From an uncultured Granulosicoccaceae bacterium (lineage in GTDB: Bacteria; Pseudomonadota; Gammaproteobacteria; Granulosicoccales; Granulosicoccaceae): a stretch of DNA of 64,000 nucleotides. Under the pieces are notes generated by a model. That model did no database searches. It had not been told where the DNA came from and was given only the letters and a program-made list of their open reading frames with translations. The DNA lies in assembly GCA_937998875.1 (NCBI GenBank), contig CALLBO010000024.1, positions 40,177-104,176 on the forward strand. The letters run 5' to 3'. Each line of letters opens with the position of its first letter. Position 1 is the first letter of the stretch. The position numbers were made by a program, and so were the translations under genes. Below, one piece after another: positions 44,886 through 54,079 of this stretch.

Positions 44886-45643
44886 TACGCAACTCGCTTC
44901 GCGATAGACTCACCCTTGCCTGCAAGTGTTTGCAACTTTTCAAATTCACACTCAGACACCGGTTGGTACTGCACAGTATCGCCATGCTTCACAATAACCG
45001 GCGGAATATTTTGAGCGTCGAAATTATTTAGCGGCGTTCGTCCGATACAACGCCAGCCAGTCGGCATAGCTGCAGATGCCATAACGGTTTGCCTGACTGC
45101 TACCAGAATGGCACCAGCAGGTACTTCTGGTTTTATTACTTTCAACCTCGGAATTTCCCAGGCTTCAGGCAGCATACCCAGGTAGCAACACCCTGGGGCA
45201 AAACCAAGCGTTAGTGCACGAAGCAAACTCCCGCTGTGCTGCTCTATTGCAGTTGCTTCACTAACACCGAGCATTCCAGATACTTCAGTTAAATCAGTGC
45301 CGGCTTCACCACCGTAGTGCACCGGTATCTGCCAGTGCGCAGGATCATGCACTACCGGTTTTTGGAGCCAATCCTTAAGATTTAGTACTTGCTGTAATCG
45401 CGATTCTATTTCCGGGTACTCAACCCGCAATGGATCAAAACGCACCAATAGCGATACCAGCGCAGGTGTTACTTCCACTACTCCACTAGCCAGAGCGCTA
45501 TTAATAAAGGCATTGGCAAGATAATTATCAAACTCCAGCACCGCAGCATTAACATCAAAATCCAGCACACTGCCAAAACGAATCAACGCAGCACTGTCAC
45601 CAGCCGGCACAATACAAGGAAAAGTCGGACTATCAGAAACCAT
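44885..45643 (-). CDS. pxpB: 5-oxoprolinase subunit B (KipI-type)
   Basis: A 252-residue allophanate-hydrolase-subunit-1-like protein: DSAALIRFGSVLDFDVNAAV near the start, VEVTPALVSLLVRFDP, PVHYGGEAGTDLTEV, GFAPGCCYLGMLPEAW and MPTGWRCIGRTPL. It is one of three subunits of 5-oxoprolinase. Its ATG lies only 4 nt after the selD stop, so it is part of the same transcript as the selenium genes. No transporter for 5-oxoproline is in this operon. Confidence 0.93.
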   Translation of the reverse strand: MVSDSPTFPCIVPAGDSAALIRFGSVLDFDVNAAVLEFDNYLANAFINSALASGVVEVTPALVSLLVRFDPLRVEYPEIESRLQQVLNLKDWLQKPVVHDPAHWQIPVHYGGEAGTDLTEVSGMLGVSEATAIEQHSGSLLRALTLGFAPGCCYLGMLPEAWEIPRLKVIKPEVPAGAILVAVRQTVMASAAMPTGWRCIGRTPLNNFDAQNIPPVIVKHGDTVQYQPVSECEFEKLQTLAGKGESIAKRVA

Positions 45644-45647
45644 GCGT

Positions 45648-47819
45648 TCAGCATATATGAATTCTTTTATTCACTGTAGCTTCCGACCGGCTCTGATCTG
45701 TCGTTATTTTTCCAATCATGGCCGACACAGGGAAGTCAGCGATCAGACGCTCCGCTTGCTGCTGTGGCAGGGAAATCAGTAAGCCGCCACTGGTTTGAGG
45801 ATCCAGCAACAGATCAATTCTCGCCGCGTCCAGGCCGGCTTTGATATCACACTGTAAAAGGTAGGGTTGCAGTTGCGGGTATAACGTCGAACGAAAGCCG
45901 TTCTCAGACAGGTCTTCGACACCGGCCAGCATCGGGATATCAGCCAGCCTGAGCTCTGCCTGCAGTTCAACATTATTGCTCAGCATTTCAAGCAGATGCC
46001 CGATCAAACCAAAGCCGGTAACATCGGTTGCCGCAGAGACGTTGTATTCATTGAGAACAAGCGCAATTTCTTTATTCGATTGCAGCATGCAATCCATCAC
46101 GGCATCAGCCGCGATTGCCGGTGCTTTGGCTTGCATGTCTGCAGCCAGTATTACACCTGTACCCAGTGCTTTGCTCAAAACAAGTACATCATCTGTCTTA
46201 ACGGTGTTTTTACGCACCTCCCTGCCAGGTGTAACCTCACCGTTTGCTACAATCGCCACGTGAGTCTCTGACCCTTCAGAGCTATGACCACCGGCAAGCG
46301 ACACCTGTTGTTTATTCAAAGCCGCAACAATAGCGGCCATCAACATTTTATGATCGCGTTTTTGGATTCTCGGGTGAGCGTGTGCAAGATTTATCCAGAC
46401 CTGCGCACTGACCGGAGTCGCACCCATTGCGTACAAATCACTCAGCGCATGATTCACACATATCTCTCCAAAACGCCAATAATCACTACTGAATGATCTA
46501 AACCCATCAATGCTTTGCACCGCAAGCTTGCCGCTCGTTACCCGCCAAAGACTGGCATCCTCTGATCTACCCAGTGCGGGTGTTACTGCAGGATTGGCAA
46601 AAACATCAAGCTCGTTAAGGTTACCCTGAATAATATCCGGCCCGAGCTTACTTCCACATCCAGCACAATGCATTTCCTGCGAAACCTCAGTTGCCATCGA
46701 TTTCTTTTCACCAGGTGCATTCAGCCTGTGCATAAATTTCTGATCAATGTGGTCTTTAAGTTTCCAAACCCACTTACCGGAAATGGCAAAACCTGCACGA
46801 CATCCAACAGCTGTACGCCCGCCGAGAGACAATAGTGATAAAAAGTCTGTCTGCAGTTTTAACGGCTTTAACTTTGGATTGGATGTTTTAAAAACTGCAC
46901 GTAGATTGTCTGCTAGAAAAGGGGCTTGCCTTACCGCGTAAACCCCAGCCTTGGGCCGTGGATCAGACAACATGTCCGAACAATCACCCACTGCAAATAC
47001 ATTATTGTGACTGGTGCTCTGCAGGAATTCATTAACTGCAATGAAACCCCGCTCTGATACATCAAGACCGGTTTCTGCAAGCCAGCCGGCGGCGGCAGCA
47101 CCAGTGCACCAGATACTCTTATCAAGTACTATTTTTTTGTTATCGGTTGAAATCAGACCATCCCTGCGCACTTCTGCAACACGAAACTCAGGATGTAACG
47201 TGACGTTATATCTTGCCAGAGCTCGCTCGGCGGCAGAGACTACTTTATCCGGATAGCCCCGCAAGACGTGCTTGCCTGAATACAGTAAATGAAAATTGAG
47301 CGCACTATTCGACTTTAAACGATGTGCCATTCCCAAAACCAGCTCAACACCGCCGGCACCTGCACCGACAACCCCCCATTCACCACTTGCAGTCTCCGAG
47401 GCTTGCAGTAACGAATTCCAGATCTCACCAAACTGACTGACGGGCTTAACGCCAACAGCATACTCACTCGCCCCGGGTACGGACAGATCAGGTGTCGAGC
47501 CAACATCAATACTTAGTTGATCATATGAGACTTTAAACTCATCACCTACATCAATGATATTTGCATTGGCATCGATTCCGGTGACCGTACCACGGATGTA
47601 GCGCACATTGGCCCACTGACACAATCGATTCAGATCAATATGCGCATCGATAAAGCTATAGTGCCCTGCCACGAAGCCAGGCAACATACCAGAGTATGGA
47701 GTTAGCGTTTGTTCTGATATAAGTGTAATCCGGACTCCCGGAACAGGCTTCATCCCAAACTGTTTTAATACCAGTGCGTGCGTGTGACCACCACCAATAA
47801 AAACCAGATCCCTTTCCAT
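45648..47819 (-). CDS. selD: fused NADH-dehydrogenase-like flavoprotein / selenide, water dikinase
   Basis: A 723-residue fusion. Residues 1 to about 370 form a two-dinucleotide-domain flavoprotein (FIGGGHTHALVLKQFG, VVGAGAGGVELVLGMA, NVFAVGDCSD). Residues about 375-723 are SelD, which makes selenophosphate from selenide and ATP; its catalytic Cys is in MHCAGCGSKLGP, with Cys and no Sec codon, and SIDGFRSFSSD and LAGGHSSEGSE bind ATP and Mg. The flavoprotein part may reduce selenium for SelD. Start ATG 47819 (AGG five nt upstream) is preferred to GTG 47825. mnmH lies 40 nt upstream and pxpB 4 nt downstream. Confidence 0.93.
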   Translation of the reverse strand: MERDLVFIGGGHTHALVLKQFGMKPVPGVRITLISEQTLTPYSGMLPGFVAGHYSFIDAHIDLNRLCQWANVRYIRGTVTGIDANANIIDVGDEFKVSYDQLSIDVGSTPDLSVPGASEYAVGVKPVSQFGEIWNSLLQASETASGEWGVVGAGAGGVELVLGMAHRLKSNSALNFHLLYSGKHVLRGYPDKVVSAAERALARYNVTLHPEFRVAEVRRDGLISTDNKKIVLDKSIWCTGAAAAGWLAETGLDVSERGFIAVNEFLQSTSHNNVFAVGDCSDMLSDPRPKAGVYAVRQAPFLADNLRAVFKTSNPKLKPLKLQTDFLSLLSLGGRTAVGCRAGFAISGKWVWKLKDHIDQKFMHRLNAPGEKKSMATEVSQEMHCAGCGSKLGPDIIQGNLNELDVFANPAVTPALGRSEDASLWRVTSGKLAVQSIDGFRSFSSDYWRFGEICVNHALSDLYAMGATPVSAQVWINLAHAHPRIQKRDHKMLMAAIVAALNKQQVSLAGGHSSEGSETHVAIVANGEVTPGREVRKNTVKTDDVLVLSKALGTGVILAADMQAKAPAIAADAVMDCMLQSNKEIALVLNEYNVSAATDVTGFGLIGHLLEMLSNNVELQAELRLADIPMLAGVEDLSENGFRSTLYPQLQPYLLQCDIKAGLDAARIDLLLDPQTSGGLLISLPQQQAERLIADFPVSAMIGKITTDQSRSEATVNKRIHIC

Positions 47820-47865
47820 ACTCACCTAAACAGTACTCACTATACTTGACACACTATCCAACACA

Positions 47866-48972
47866 TCACGCAGTTGTTCTATTCACCCAGGATTTAATTT
47901 CATCCGCAGTACCTTTAAAGACGATCTGTCCTTCGCGTCCAATCATCTTGTGAGCATAGAGAGGATCGTAGTAGTCGTGTAGCAGGGTATTGACTATTTG
48001 ATCCATGGTTTCTGTACCCGAATTCGATTCAATCTCCGCAACCGCCTGCGGCACCATTGCACTCAAACGCTGATAACGCTCACCGCCCAGTCGGCGCTGT
48101 ATCTTGCCCAGACTATCACCGATAAAGGACTCCAACCTTCGATAACATTCACTCTCTGAAAGGGTTTGTCGATGATGACGCATTGCCGTACCAATGTAGT
48201 CAGCGCGGATCTGCTTAATTCGATCCTCGGTTGAGGTAACAAGTTCCACAACCGGTGCGGCACGCAATGCATCCTGGAGATAAACGGGTAATGATATCCG
48301 ACCGATCAGGTGAGACTCTGACTCGAACATCACAGCGCGATCGCTTTGTTTACTGACACGCAGCCATTCAGATGCCACTTGATTTTCCCAGTTTATCTGG
48401 CTCGGCTGCGGTACAAACAGGCCGCCGAACGCACTGCCACGATGTTTTGCGAGACTTTCAATATCAACACTCTGACTGAGACAAGAAATAAGATCCGTTT
48501 TACCACTGCCGGTCGGCGCTGAAAGTACAAGAATATTCCCTTCCCTGGCAAGCCTTTCAAACTGCTCCAGCAGATAGCTCCTCATTGCCTTGTAACCACC
48601 GATCACTTTGGGATAATCAACACCTGCCTCCTCTAACCACTGCTGAGTGATTCTTGAGCGCAACCCACCCCGAAAGCAGTAGAGGTATCCGTCCGGATTA
48701 CGCTCGACAAATTGTCGCCATTTATCTACACGACTCTGTTTGAGCTCTTGTGTGACATGGTGCAAGCCAAGTTCAATCGCTGCATCCTGACCGTTTTCGG
48801 CATACTCAGTACCGATCATTGACCGTTGTTCGTTATCCAGTAACGGAACATTCACAGCATCTGCAATTCGGCCACGTTCATATTCAACCGGGGCACGAAC
48901 ATCAAGGAGCGGAATATCTTCAAGGATGATGCGTTCTATATCAGCAGTATCATGCTGCACGACTTTATTCAC
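47866..48972 (-). CDS. mnmH: tRNA 2-selenouridine synthase
   Basis: A 368-residue SelU/MnmH protein. The N-terminal rhodanese domain reads LLDVRAPVEYERGRIADAVN, and the catalytic Cys is in YLYCFRGGLRSR. The P-loop domain has SAPTGSGKTDLI. It swaps sulfur for selenium at the wobble uridine of tRNAs for Lys, Glu and Gln, using selenophosphate from SelD. It starts at GTG 48972 and leads the selenium / 5-oxoproline operon. No selA, selB or selC was seen, so selenium use in tRNA but not proteins is suggested by this window only. Confidence 0.95.
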   Translation of the reverse strand: MNKVVQHDTADIERIILEDIPLLDVRAPVEYERGRIADAVNVPLLDNEQRSMIGTEYAENGQDAAIELGLHHVTQELKQSRVDKWRQFVERNPDGYLYCFRGGLRSRITQQWLEEAGVDYPKVIGGYKAMRSYLLEQFERLAREGNILVLSAPTGSGKTDLISCLSQSVDIESLAKHRGSAFGGLFVPQPSQINWENQVASEWLRVSKQSDRAVMFESESHLIGRISLPVYLQDALRAAPVVELVTSTEDRIKQIRADYIGTAMRHHRQTLSESECYRRLESFIGDSLGKIQRRLGGERYQRLSAMVPQAVAEIESNSGTETMDQIVNTLLHDYYDPLYAHKMIGREGQIVFKGTADEIKSWVNRTTA

Positions 48973-48992
48973 TGGAAGTAGCTGTTCTATAA

Positions 48993-49067
48993 ATCATGTA
49001 ACCGGAAATCATATAACCAGTAATCAGGCAACCGGAAATTAAGAAACGGGAGATCAAGAAGCAGGAA
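48993..49067. repeat. five degenerate 15-bp tandem repeats over the rhomboid stop
   Basis: Units 48993-49007, 49008-49022, 49023-49037, 49038-49052 and 49053-49067 are variants of ATCANGTAACCGGAA. On the minus strand the first copy covers the last codons of the rhomboid gene, FPAS-stop, and each following copy again encodes four residues such as FPVA or FPVT plus an in-frame stop. So the gene end including its stop codon was amplified in tandem. Confidence 0.7.
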
Positions 49068-49632
49068 ACAGCTTTGCATAATAGTCGCTCGCAAAAAATA
49101 CAGCCACACCGACACCGGCAATAAAGCCACAAAGATGGCCGTCCCAGGAAGATCCTTTCTTCCAGGGATTAATGCTAGTCAGAAATGTTGAGCCATAAAG
49201 TGCGGCTACCAGTAGCGCGATACCCACCGTTGCGATATTTGCCTGCACCAGCCCATTGGCGATATGAAATCCGGTTAACGCAAACACCATCAGACTGGCA
49301 CCTATATGATTCGCACGTCGTCCGACCAGCCACAAAAGCACGCCACCACCAACCTGACTCAGAATAGCCACGGTAGTCGCACCGGCCTCAGTTCTAAATA
49401 GCAACGCGAGCAACAGTACCAATGGAACTGTATTAGACATCAGGTGCTTAAAGTCTTCGTGTAAAAGTGGCATAGACAAAACGCCAATAACGCCACGTGC
49501 CTCTCTGGGCACCAGGCCGAATTGATTAAGGGGGACTATGCGGGAGACGATGAATGTAACCCAGATAACAGGTATGAAAAACAGAAGCGGATCGAGACTT
49601 TTAAAGACCGACCATAACAGCTCTGCGTTCAT
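49054..49632 (-). CDS. rhomboid family intramembrane serine protease
   Basis: A 192-residue membrane protein with six helices. HLMSN (63-67) is the HxxxN-type oxyanion helix, the nucleophile is S113 in HIGASLMVFALTGF, and the general base is H166 in WDGHLCGFIAG. The motif after the Ser is LM instead of the usual G-hydrophobic, but the Ser and His remain. It cleaves membrane proteins within the bilayer; targets are unknown. Short 15-bp repeats overlap its stop codon. Confidence 0.85.
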   Translation of the reverse strand: MNAELLWSVFKSLDPLLFFIPVIWVTFIVSRIVPLNQFGLVPREARGVIGVLSMPLLHEDFKHLMSNTVPLVLLLALLFRTEAGATTVAILSQVGGGVLLWLVGRRANHIGASLMVFALTGFHIANGLVQANIATVGIALLVAALYGSTFLTSINPWKKGSSWDGHLCGFIAGVGVAVFFASDYYAKLFPAS

Positions 49633-49736
49633 TGGTATTTAAGGGTTCATTAGTGTTGAACTACCTGGAAACGGGCAGACCCCCGGGGAATGGTGTACTG
49701 AAGCCATATACCCTGATGACACCAGGTAAACGGAGC

Positions 49737-49907
49737 CTACTTGTATGCCGGCAAACCCATGGGCTTTTCCACTTTGACGCCGGTCCTGGCAACCCTGCGA
49801 TCTTTAAACAGCAACACGTGACCGAGCACAAAAGATATAACAAGTCCGAGTTGCACAATGAATTTGGGCAGCGGTTGAACGACTGGCCATCCTTTGTCAT
49901 TCGACAT
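49737..49907 (-). CDS. 56-residue single-pass membrane protein
   Basis: A short frame from ATG 49907 to TAG 49737, with AAGGG eight nt upstream of the start. The protein starts MSNDKGWPVVQPLPKF, has one hydrophobic helix (FIVQLGLVISFVLGHVLLF, about residues 16-34), a basic turn DRRVARTG and a tail VEKPMGLPAYK. The composition and codon use look like a real gene, and it lies in the otherwise empty 440-nt gap between the rhomboid and deacetylase genes. The positive-inside rule puts the C-terminus in the cytoplasm. The family is not recognised. Confidence 0.6.
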   Translation of the reverse strand: MSNDKGWPVVQPLPKFIVQLGLVISFVLGHVLLFKDRRVARTGVKVEKPMGLPAYK

Positions 49908-50071
49908 GACAAGAGCCCTTTACTATGCGTGAGCTATCAGTGTACCTCATGCTGGCATTTCTTCAATTCCAGAATAGACATATTCCGTACAGGAACCAGA
50001 TCTAGCCACACTATGCCGGATTACACTACGTCAATAGTCAATACCCAATGGTCCGATTTTCGGTACCGCAG

Positions 50072-51106
50072 CTAAACCGATCCGCTAAATCCGTTCAACA
50101 CATTGACCGTATTGGTGCCTATCTCTTCTACAGCATAACCCCCTTCCATGACGAACAAGGTCGGCAGTGACAAGGATGCGAGCTGCTCACCGTAACGGGT
50201 AAAGTCTGCGCTGGTGAGCTTAAAAAAACTGATCGGGTCTTTCTCAAAAGTATCCACCCCAAGCGAAATCACGAGCGCGTCGGGCGAATACTCAGTAATC
50301 GTTTTGCAGGCATCGGATAGCGCGCTTTGCCAAAGGCTAAAACCGCTACCGGGTAACATCGGATAGTTTACGTTGTACCCCTCTCCAGCGCCTGCACCGG
50401 TTTCATCGGCGTAGCCTAGAAAGTGCGGAAATGCATGCAGCGGATCTCCATGCAATGAAATAAACAATACATCATCACGCTCATAAAAAATATCCTGTGT
50501 GCCATTGCCATGATGAAAATCTACATCAAGAATAGCCACTCTCTTTGCACCATCCTCTAGAAAGCCTTGTGCGGCAATCGCGGCATTGTTTAAAAAACAA
50601 TATCCACCGTAAAGATCGGAGGCTGAGTGATGCCCCGGTGGTCGACACAACGCGAACACCTCTGAAGTACTGGAAGTTACAAGCTTCTGTGCAGTCGCGG
50701 CCACCGCAGCACTGCTTTTAGCTGCCTGCCAGGTGCCACTGGTAATGGCAGTTTCCACCGCCATGGCATAGTAACCAAGTTTGCCGTCTATATACACAGG
50801 CTCACGTTGCTGCATTCTGCGTGCTGGAAAAACTGTGGGGATCGCCTCACCAGTAAAGCCTTCCTTCTGCCATTCATGCCATGCATTTTCCAGAAATTTA
50901 AGATACGCGGCAGTATGGATCTTCTCAACCAGTGACATGTTCAGCACATCAGGTTTTCGCAGATCGGTATGACCGGCAGACTTGAGAGAATTATGTATGT
51001 AGTCCCAACGCTCCGGGCACTCATAGGGCCTTACCAGCTGCCCGCCGGCAAGCTCTCCTTCAGGAAAGTGTAAGCGATGATCTGGAGAGCTAATCGTTGT
51101 GAACAT
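50072..51106 (-). CDS. histone deacetylase family protein, acetylpolyamine amidohydrolase type
   Basis: A 344-residue Zn-dependent deacetylase. Catalytic His pair in CRPPGHHSASD; Zn ligands in ILDVDFHHGNGTQ and SLGVDTFEKDP; Tyr in MEGGYAVEE. The loop with HGDPLHAFPHFLGYADETG is typical of the bacterial acetylpolyamine amidohydrolases, which remove acetyl from N-acetylputrescine and related amines. It follows the polyamine-type ABC transporter genes on the same strand (100 nt after the binding protein gene), which supports this role. AGGAA precedes ATG. Confidence 0.88.
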   Translation of the reverse strand: MFTTISSPDHRLHFPEGELAGGQLVRPYECPERWDYIHNSLKSAGHTDLRKPDVLNMSLVEKIHTAAYLKFLENAWHEWQKEGFTGEAIPTVFPARRMQQREPVYIDGKLGYYAMAVETAITSGTWQAAKSSAAVAATAQKLVTSSTSEVFALCRPPGHHSASDLYGGYCFLNNAAIAAQGFLEDGAKRVAILDVDFHHGNGTQDIFYERDDVLFISLHGDPLHAFPHFLGYADETGAGAGEGYNVNYPMLPGSGFSLWQSALSDACKTITEYSPDALVISLGVDTFEKDPISFFKLTSADFTRYGEQLASLSLPTLFVMEGGYAVEEIGTNTVNVLNGFSGSV

Positions 51107-51155
51107 TTTTTCCTGACTACTTTACTGGCTCTGTCTGATCACTGTTTCTGAAGCA

Positions 51156-51181
51156 AATCGCCCGGCAACAGCAGGGCGATT
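51156..51181 (-). terminator. hairpin between binding-protein and deacetylase genes
   Basis: Arms AATCGCCC (51156-51163) and GGGCGATT (51174-51181) are perfect complements with a 10-nt loop. No T run follows on the minus strand, so it probably protects or attenuates the transcript, giving more binding protein than deacetylase. Confidence 0.5.
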
Positions 51182-51207
51182 GACCAACTATTTACTGCAA
51201 TAGAGTA

Positions 51208-52251
51208 TTACTTCTTCAGATTAGTCCAGATCTGATCATAGAACTTCTGAGTTTCTTCATCACAAACCGCTACAAAAGTACCGGCAGGTGCGTCTGCCGG
51301 CGGATTGGCTTCTGGCGATGCCTTGAGGTCCGCATCAAGTAACTCCCCTACGCCTTTCACACCTGCGGTGTAACGAGCAAAGTTTGTAACTGCTGCAATA
51401 TTCTCCGGCTCCAGAAGAAAGTCCATAAACTTGATTGCATTATCGCGATTCGGGGCATCTTTAAGTAATACAACATTATCCATCCAGACAACATAACCTT
51501 CTTTCGGATACGAATACTCAACATTGGCACCTTCTTCACGCGCTTTAGCACCAAATCCGTTCCAGATCATGCCAACCGCCGCATCACCCGACACCAGCAC
51601 ATCTTTAGCACCATCAGAGTTGAACGATGCCCATTTGGGCTTTGCATCCTGCAATAAAGCGTTAAGTGATTTGAGTAGTTCACGGTCTTGTGTGCACTGC
51701 GGGATGCCCAGATGCAGTGACGCCAGCGCGATCACTTCTCCCTGACTATCGAGCACGTTAATTTTGCCTTCAAGTTCCGCAGGCGGATTAAAAATAATAT
51801 CAGTGGTTCTGATGTCTTCTTTATAAACATCACGATTTACCATAAAACTGGTTGAACCCCACTGGTACGGAATTGAGTGTTTTCTACCTTTGTCAAAATC
51901 GACATCAACCCATTGATCTTCAATATTGCCAAAGTTGCTTAACTCGGAAGACTCAAACGTATCAAGCAGACCTTCACCAGCCATAATCTCAACCATGTAG
52001 TCACCAGGCACCGCTACATCATAGCTCCCCATCTTGCCCGCTTTTAAACTTGCCAGCATTGACTCATTGGAATCAAACGTATCCATCGTCACTTCAACAT
52101 CATTTTCTTTGGCGAACTTATCCAGTAACTCCTGTGGAATGTACTCAAACCAGTGATAGATACTTAGCGAACCTTCTGCTTGCGCTGTTGAAACACCGAG
52201 CCCGAGGGACGCAGCCAACACACTGCTTAATACTGTTTGACGAAATTTCAT
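51208..52251 (-). CDS. polyamine ABC transporter, periplasmic binding protein (PotD/PotF-like)
   Basis: A 347-residue protein with a signal peptide (cleavage near STAQAEG). The mature part begins SLSIYHWFEYIPQELLDKFAKEN, as in PotD/PotF proteins, with GSYDVAVPGDYMVEIM and the C-terminal NFARYTAGV. It captures spermidine or putrescine, or a related diamine, for the two permeases and ATPase encoded upstream. AGGAGA precedes ATG. It is fourth in the operon and is followed by a hairpin. Confidence 0.9.
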   Translation of the reverse strand: MKFRQTVLSSVLAASLGLGVSTAQAEGSLSIYHWFEYIPQELLDKFAKENDVEVTMDTFDSNESMLASLKAGKMGSYDVAVPGDYMVEIMAGEGLLDTFESSELSNFGNIEDQWVDVDFDKGRKHSIPYQWGSTSFMVNRDVYKEDIRTTDIIFNPPAELEGKINVLDSQGEVIALASLHLGIPQCTQDRELLKSLNALLQDAKPKWASFNSDGAKDVLVSGDAAVGMIWNGFGAKAREEGANVEYSYPKEGYVVWMDNVVLLKDAPNRDNAIKFMDFLLEPENIAAVTNFARYTAGVKGVGELLDADLKASPEANPPADAPAGTFVAVCDEETQKFYDQIWTNLKK

Positions 52252-52321
52252 TTATTCTTCTCCTGATTGATTTTTACCGGACCATTTTACCGGCTTTCTA
52301 AATTTATCCGCACCGAGGTAT

Positions 52322-53128
52322 CTAGCGTTGACCACGCCGCCCGACCAGATAAGAGACTGTGACAAAACAGACCGACACCAACAGCATCAAGGTTGATATT
52401 GCCATAATATTCGGCTTGATACCCTGCTTCACTGCACCGAAAATGGCGGTTGGTAGCGTTTCTACACCCGCACCTTTGACAAAATTTGTAATAATGAAGT
52501 CATCCAGGGAAATGATGAACGCCAGCAGAAACCCGGAAATTATGCCCGGCGCCAACAAGGGAAGCAGCACTTTGGTAAAGGTCTGCCAACGAGTTGCATA
52601 CAAATCCATGGCCGCCTGCTCGTAGATTGTCTCGACTCCCTGCAGACGCGCTGCAATAGGAAGATAGGCAAATGGAATACAGAACACGCAGTGGGCAATT
52701 AGTATTGTCAGATAGCCCGATTTAAATCCAATCGCACTGAAAAAGATCAGTGTTGCAACCGCTGTGACTATCTCAGGGACCATCAATGGCAGATTTATCA
52801 ACGCGAAGCTCGATGCCTTGCCGCGCCACTGACCGCTTCGAATCATACCGAGTGCTGCTGAAGTCGCAATGACAGTTGCAGTTATGGCCGCCATCAAAGC
52901 AATGGTTATTGAATTCCAGGTTGCAGATTTAAACTTGGCATTTTCGGCACTTTGAAATACCTCCTGATACCAACGAAAACTAAACCCGCCCCAGCGTGTA
53001 ATTGACGCGCTATCGTTAAACGAGTACACCATCACTACGATCAGAGGCAGGTAAAGCACCAGCAGACAAAACAGCGTGACCGCGAGAAAGCCCGGATATC
53101 GTTTGATTGATTCGGATGCCTGCGCCAT
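52322..53128 (-). CDS. polyamine ABC transporter permease (PotC/PotI-like)
   Basis: A 268-residue permease with six helices. It has the type-1 ABC importer EAA loop, [28 protein letters not shown], which contacts the ATPase, and [21 protein letters not shown], typical of PotC/PotI. GGAG lies upstream of ATG. It starts directly after the other permease gene (no gap). Confidence 0.93.
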   Translation of the reverse strand: MAQASESIKRYPGFLAVTLFCLLVLYLPLIVVMVYSFNDSASITRWGGFSFRWYQEVFQSAENAKFKSATWNSITIALMAAITATVIATSAALGMIRSGQWRGKASSFALINLPLMVPEIVTAVATLIFFSAIGFKSGYLTILIAHCVFCIPFAYLPIAARLQGVETIYEQAAMDLYATRWQTFTKVLLPLLAPGIISGFLLAFIISLDDFIITNFVKGAGVETLPTAIFGAVKQGIKPNIMAISTLMLLVSVCFVTVSYLVGRRGQR

Positions 53129-54067
53129 CTACTGTACTCCAGCCCGCGCCTGATTTCGCGCATAGAGCATCAATACCAACAGCACCATCGATAGTAAAAT
53201 CATTGAGCACGCAGCCCCAAAAGGCCAGTTACCGGCGTTGCCCTTGAACTGCTCTTCAATCAGTGATCCGATCATAAAGTTTTTCGCACCACCTAAAAGA
53301 TCGGGTGCCAGAAATGCACCGAGACTGGGTACAAATACCAATATGCAACCGGCAATTATCCCGGGCTTTACCGCAGGCAGTATTACTCTGCGCAGGATGG
53401 TCCATCGGCTGGCATACAAATCAGCAGCCGCTTCTGCGAGTGAAAAGTTAAACCGCTCCACTGATGCATAAATAGGCAACACCATAAAAGGCAGATAGGA
53501 ATAAAACAGCCCGAGCTGTACCGCGATATTAGTATTAATCAAATGTATAGGACTATCGATGAGTCCAGCCATCATCAGCCATTCGTTCAGCGGACCGTTA
53601 TCGCGAATAAGAAATTTCATTGAAACAGTACGAATCAATAGATTCACCCAATAGGGTACTGTTACCAGAAACAACCAGATGTTGCGCGTGGAGTCGGGAC
53701 GAGTGGCGATAAAATACGCAGTAGGAAATCCAATCAAAAGACAAATGACTGTCGCGACGAATGCCTGAACGATTGATCGCCAGAAAATCGTAATGTATGT
53801 CCACTCTATCCTGGCGGGCTCATCACCAAATAAACCACGATCAAAAAAGAACTGATCATAGGATGCCGCAGAAAACTCCCAGATTACCCCGCCTCTGAAC
53901 TCTTTCGTCAGGAACGAATAGACAAGCATCATCAACACTGGCAGAACAAGGAAAAAGCCGATCATCAACCACGCCGGGAGTAACAAACGTCTGCGCATTG
54001 GATCAAATGCGCTGCCCGACATCACTGGCGACGGGTTAGCTGGTGTCGCTGGTGCGAGTGCCGCCAT
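53129..54067 (-). CDS. polyamine ABC transporter permease (PotB/PotH-like)
   Basis: A 312-residue permease with six helices after a Pro/Ala-rich cytoplasmic N-terminus. The EAA loop reads FSLAEAAADLYASRWTILRRVILPAVKPGI, and FVPSLGAFLAPDLLGGAKN is the PotB/PotH signature. GGGAG precedes ATG. It is between the ATPase gene (12 nt) and the second permease gene (no gap). Confidence 0.93.
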   Translation of the reverse strand: MAALAPATPANPSPVMSGSAFDPMRRRLLLPAWLMIGFFLVLPVLMMLVYSFLTKEFRGGVIWEFSAASYDQFFFDRGLFGDEPARIEWTYITIFWRSIVQAFVATVICLLIGFPTAYFIATRPDSTRNIWLFLVTVPYWVNLLIRTVSMKFLIRDNGPLNEWLMMAGLIDSPIHLINTNIAVQLGLFYSYLPFMVLPIYASVERFNFSLAEAAADLYASRWTILRRVILPAVKPGIIAGCILVFVPSLGAFLAPDLLGGAKNFMIGSLIEEQFKGNAGNWPFGAACSMILLSMVLLVLMLYARNQARAGVQ

Positions 54068-54079
54068 TATTTCTCCCCG

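Noticed and set aside
49632..50075. Plus-strand 147-residue open frame
   Set aside because: Composition is unlike a protein, it has no ribosome site, and it lies opposite the better supported 56-residue gene.
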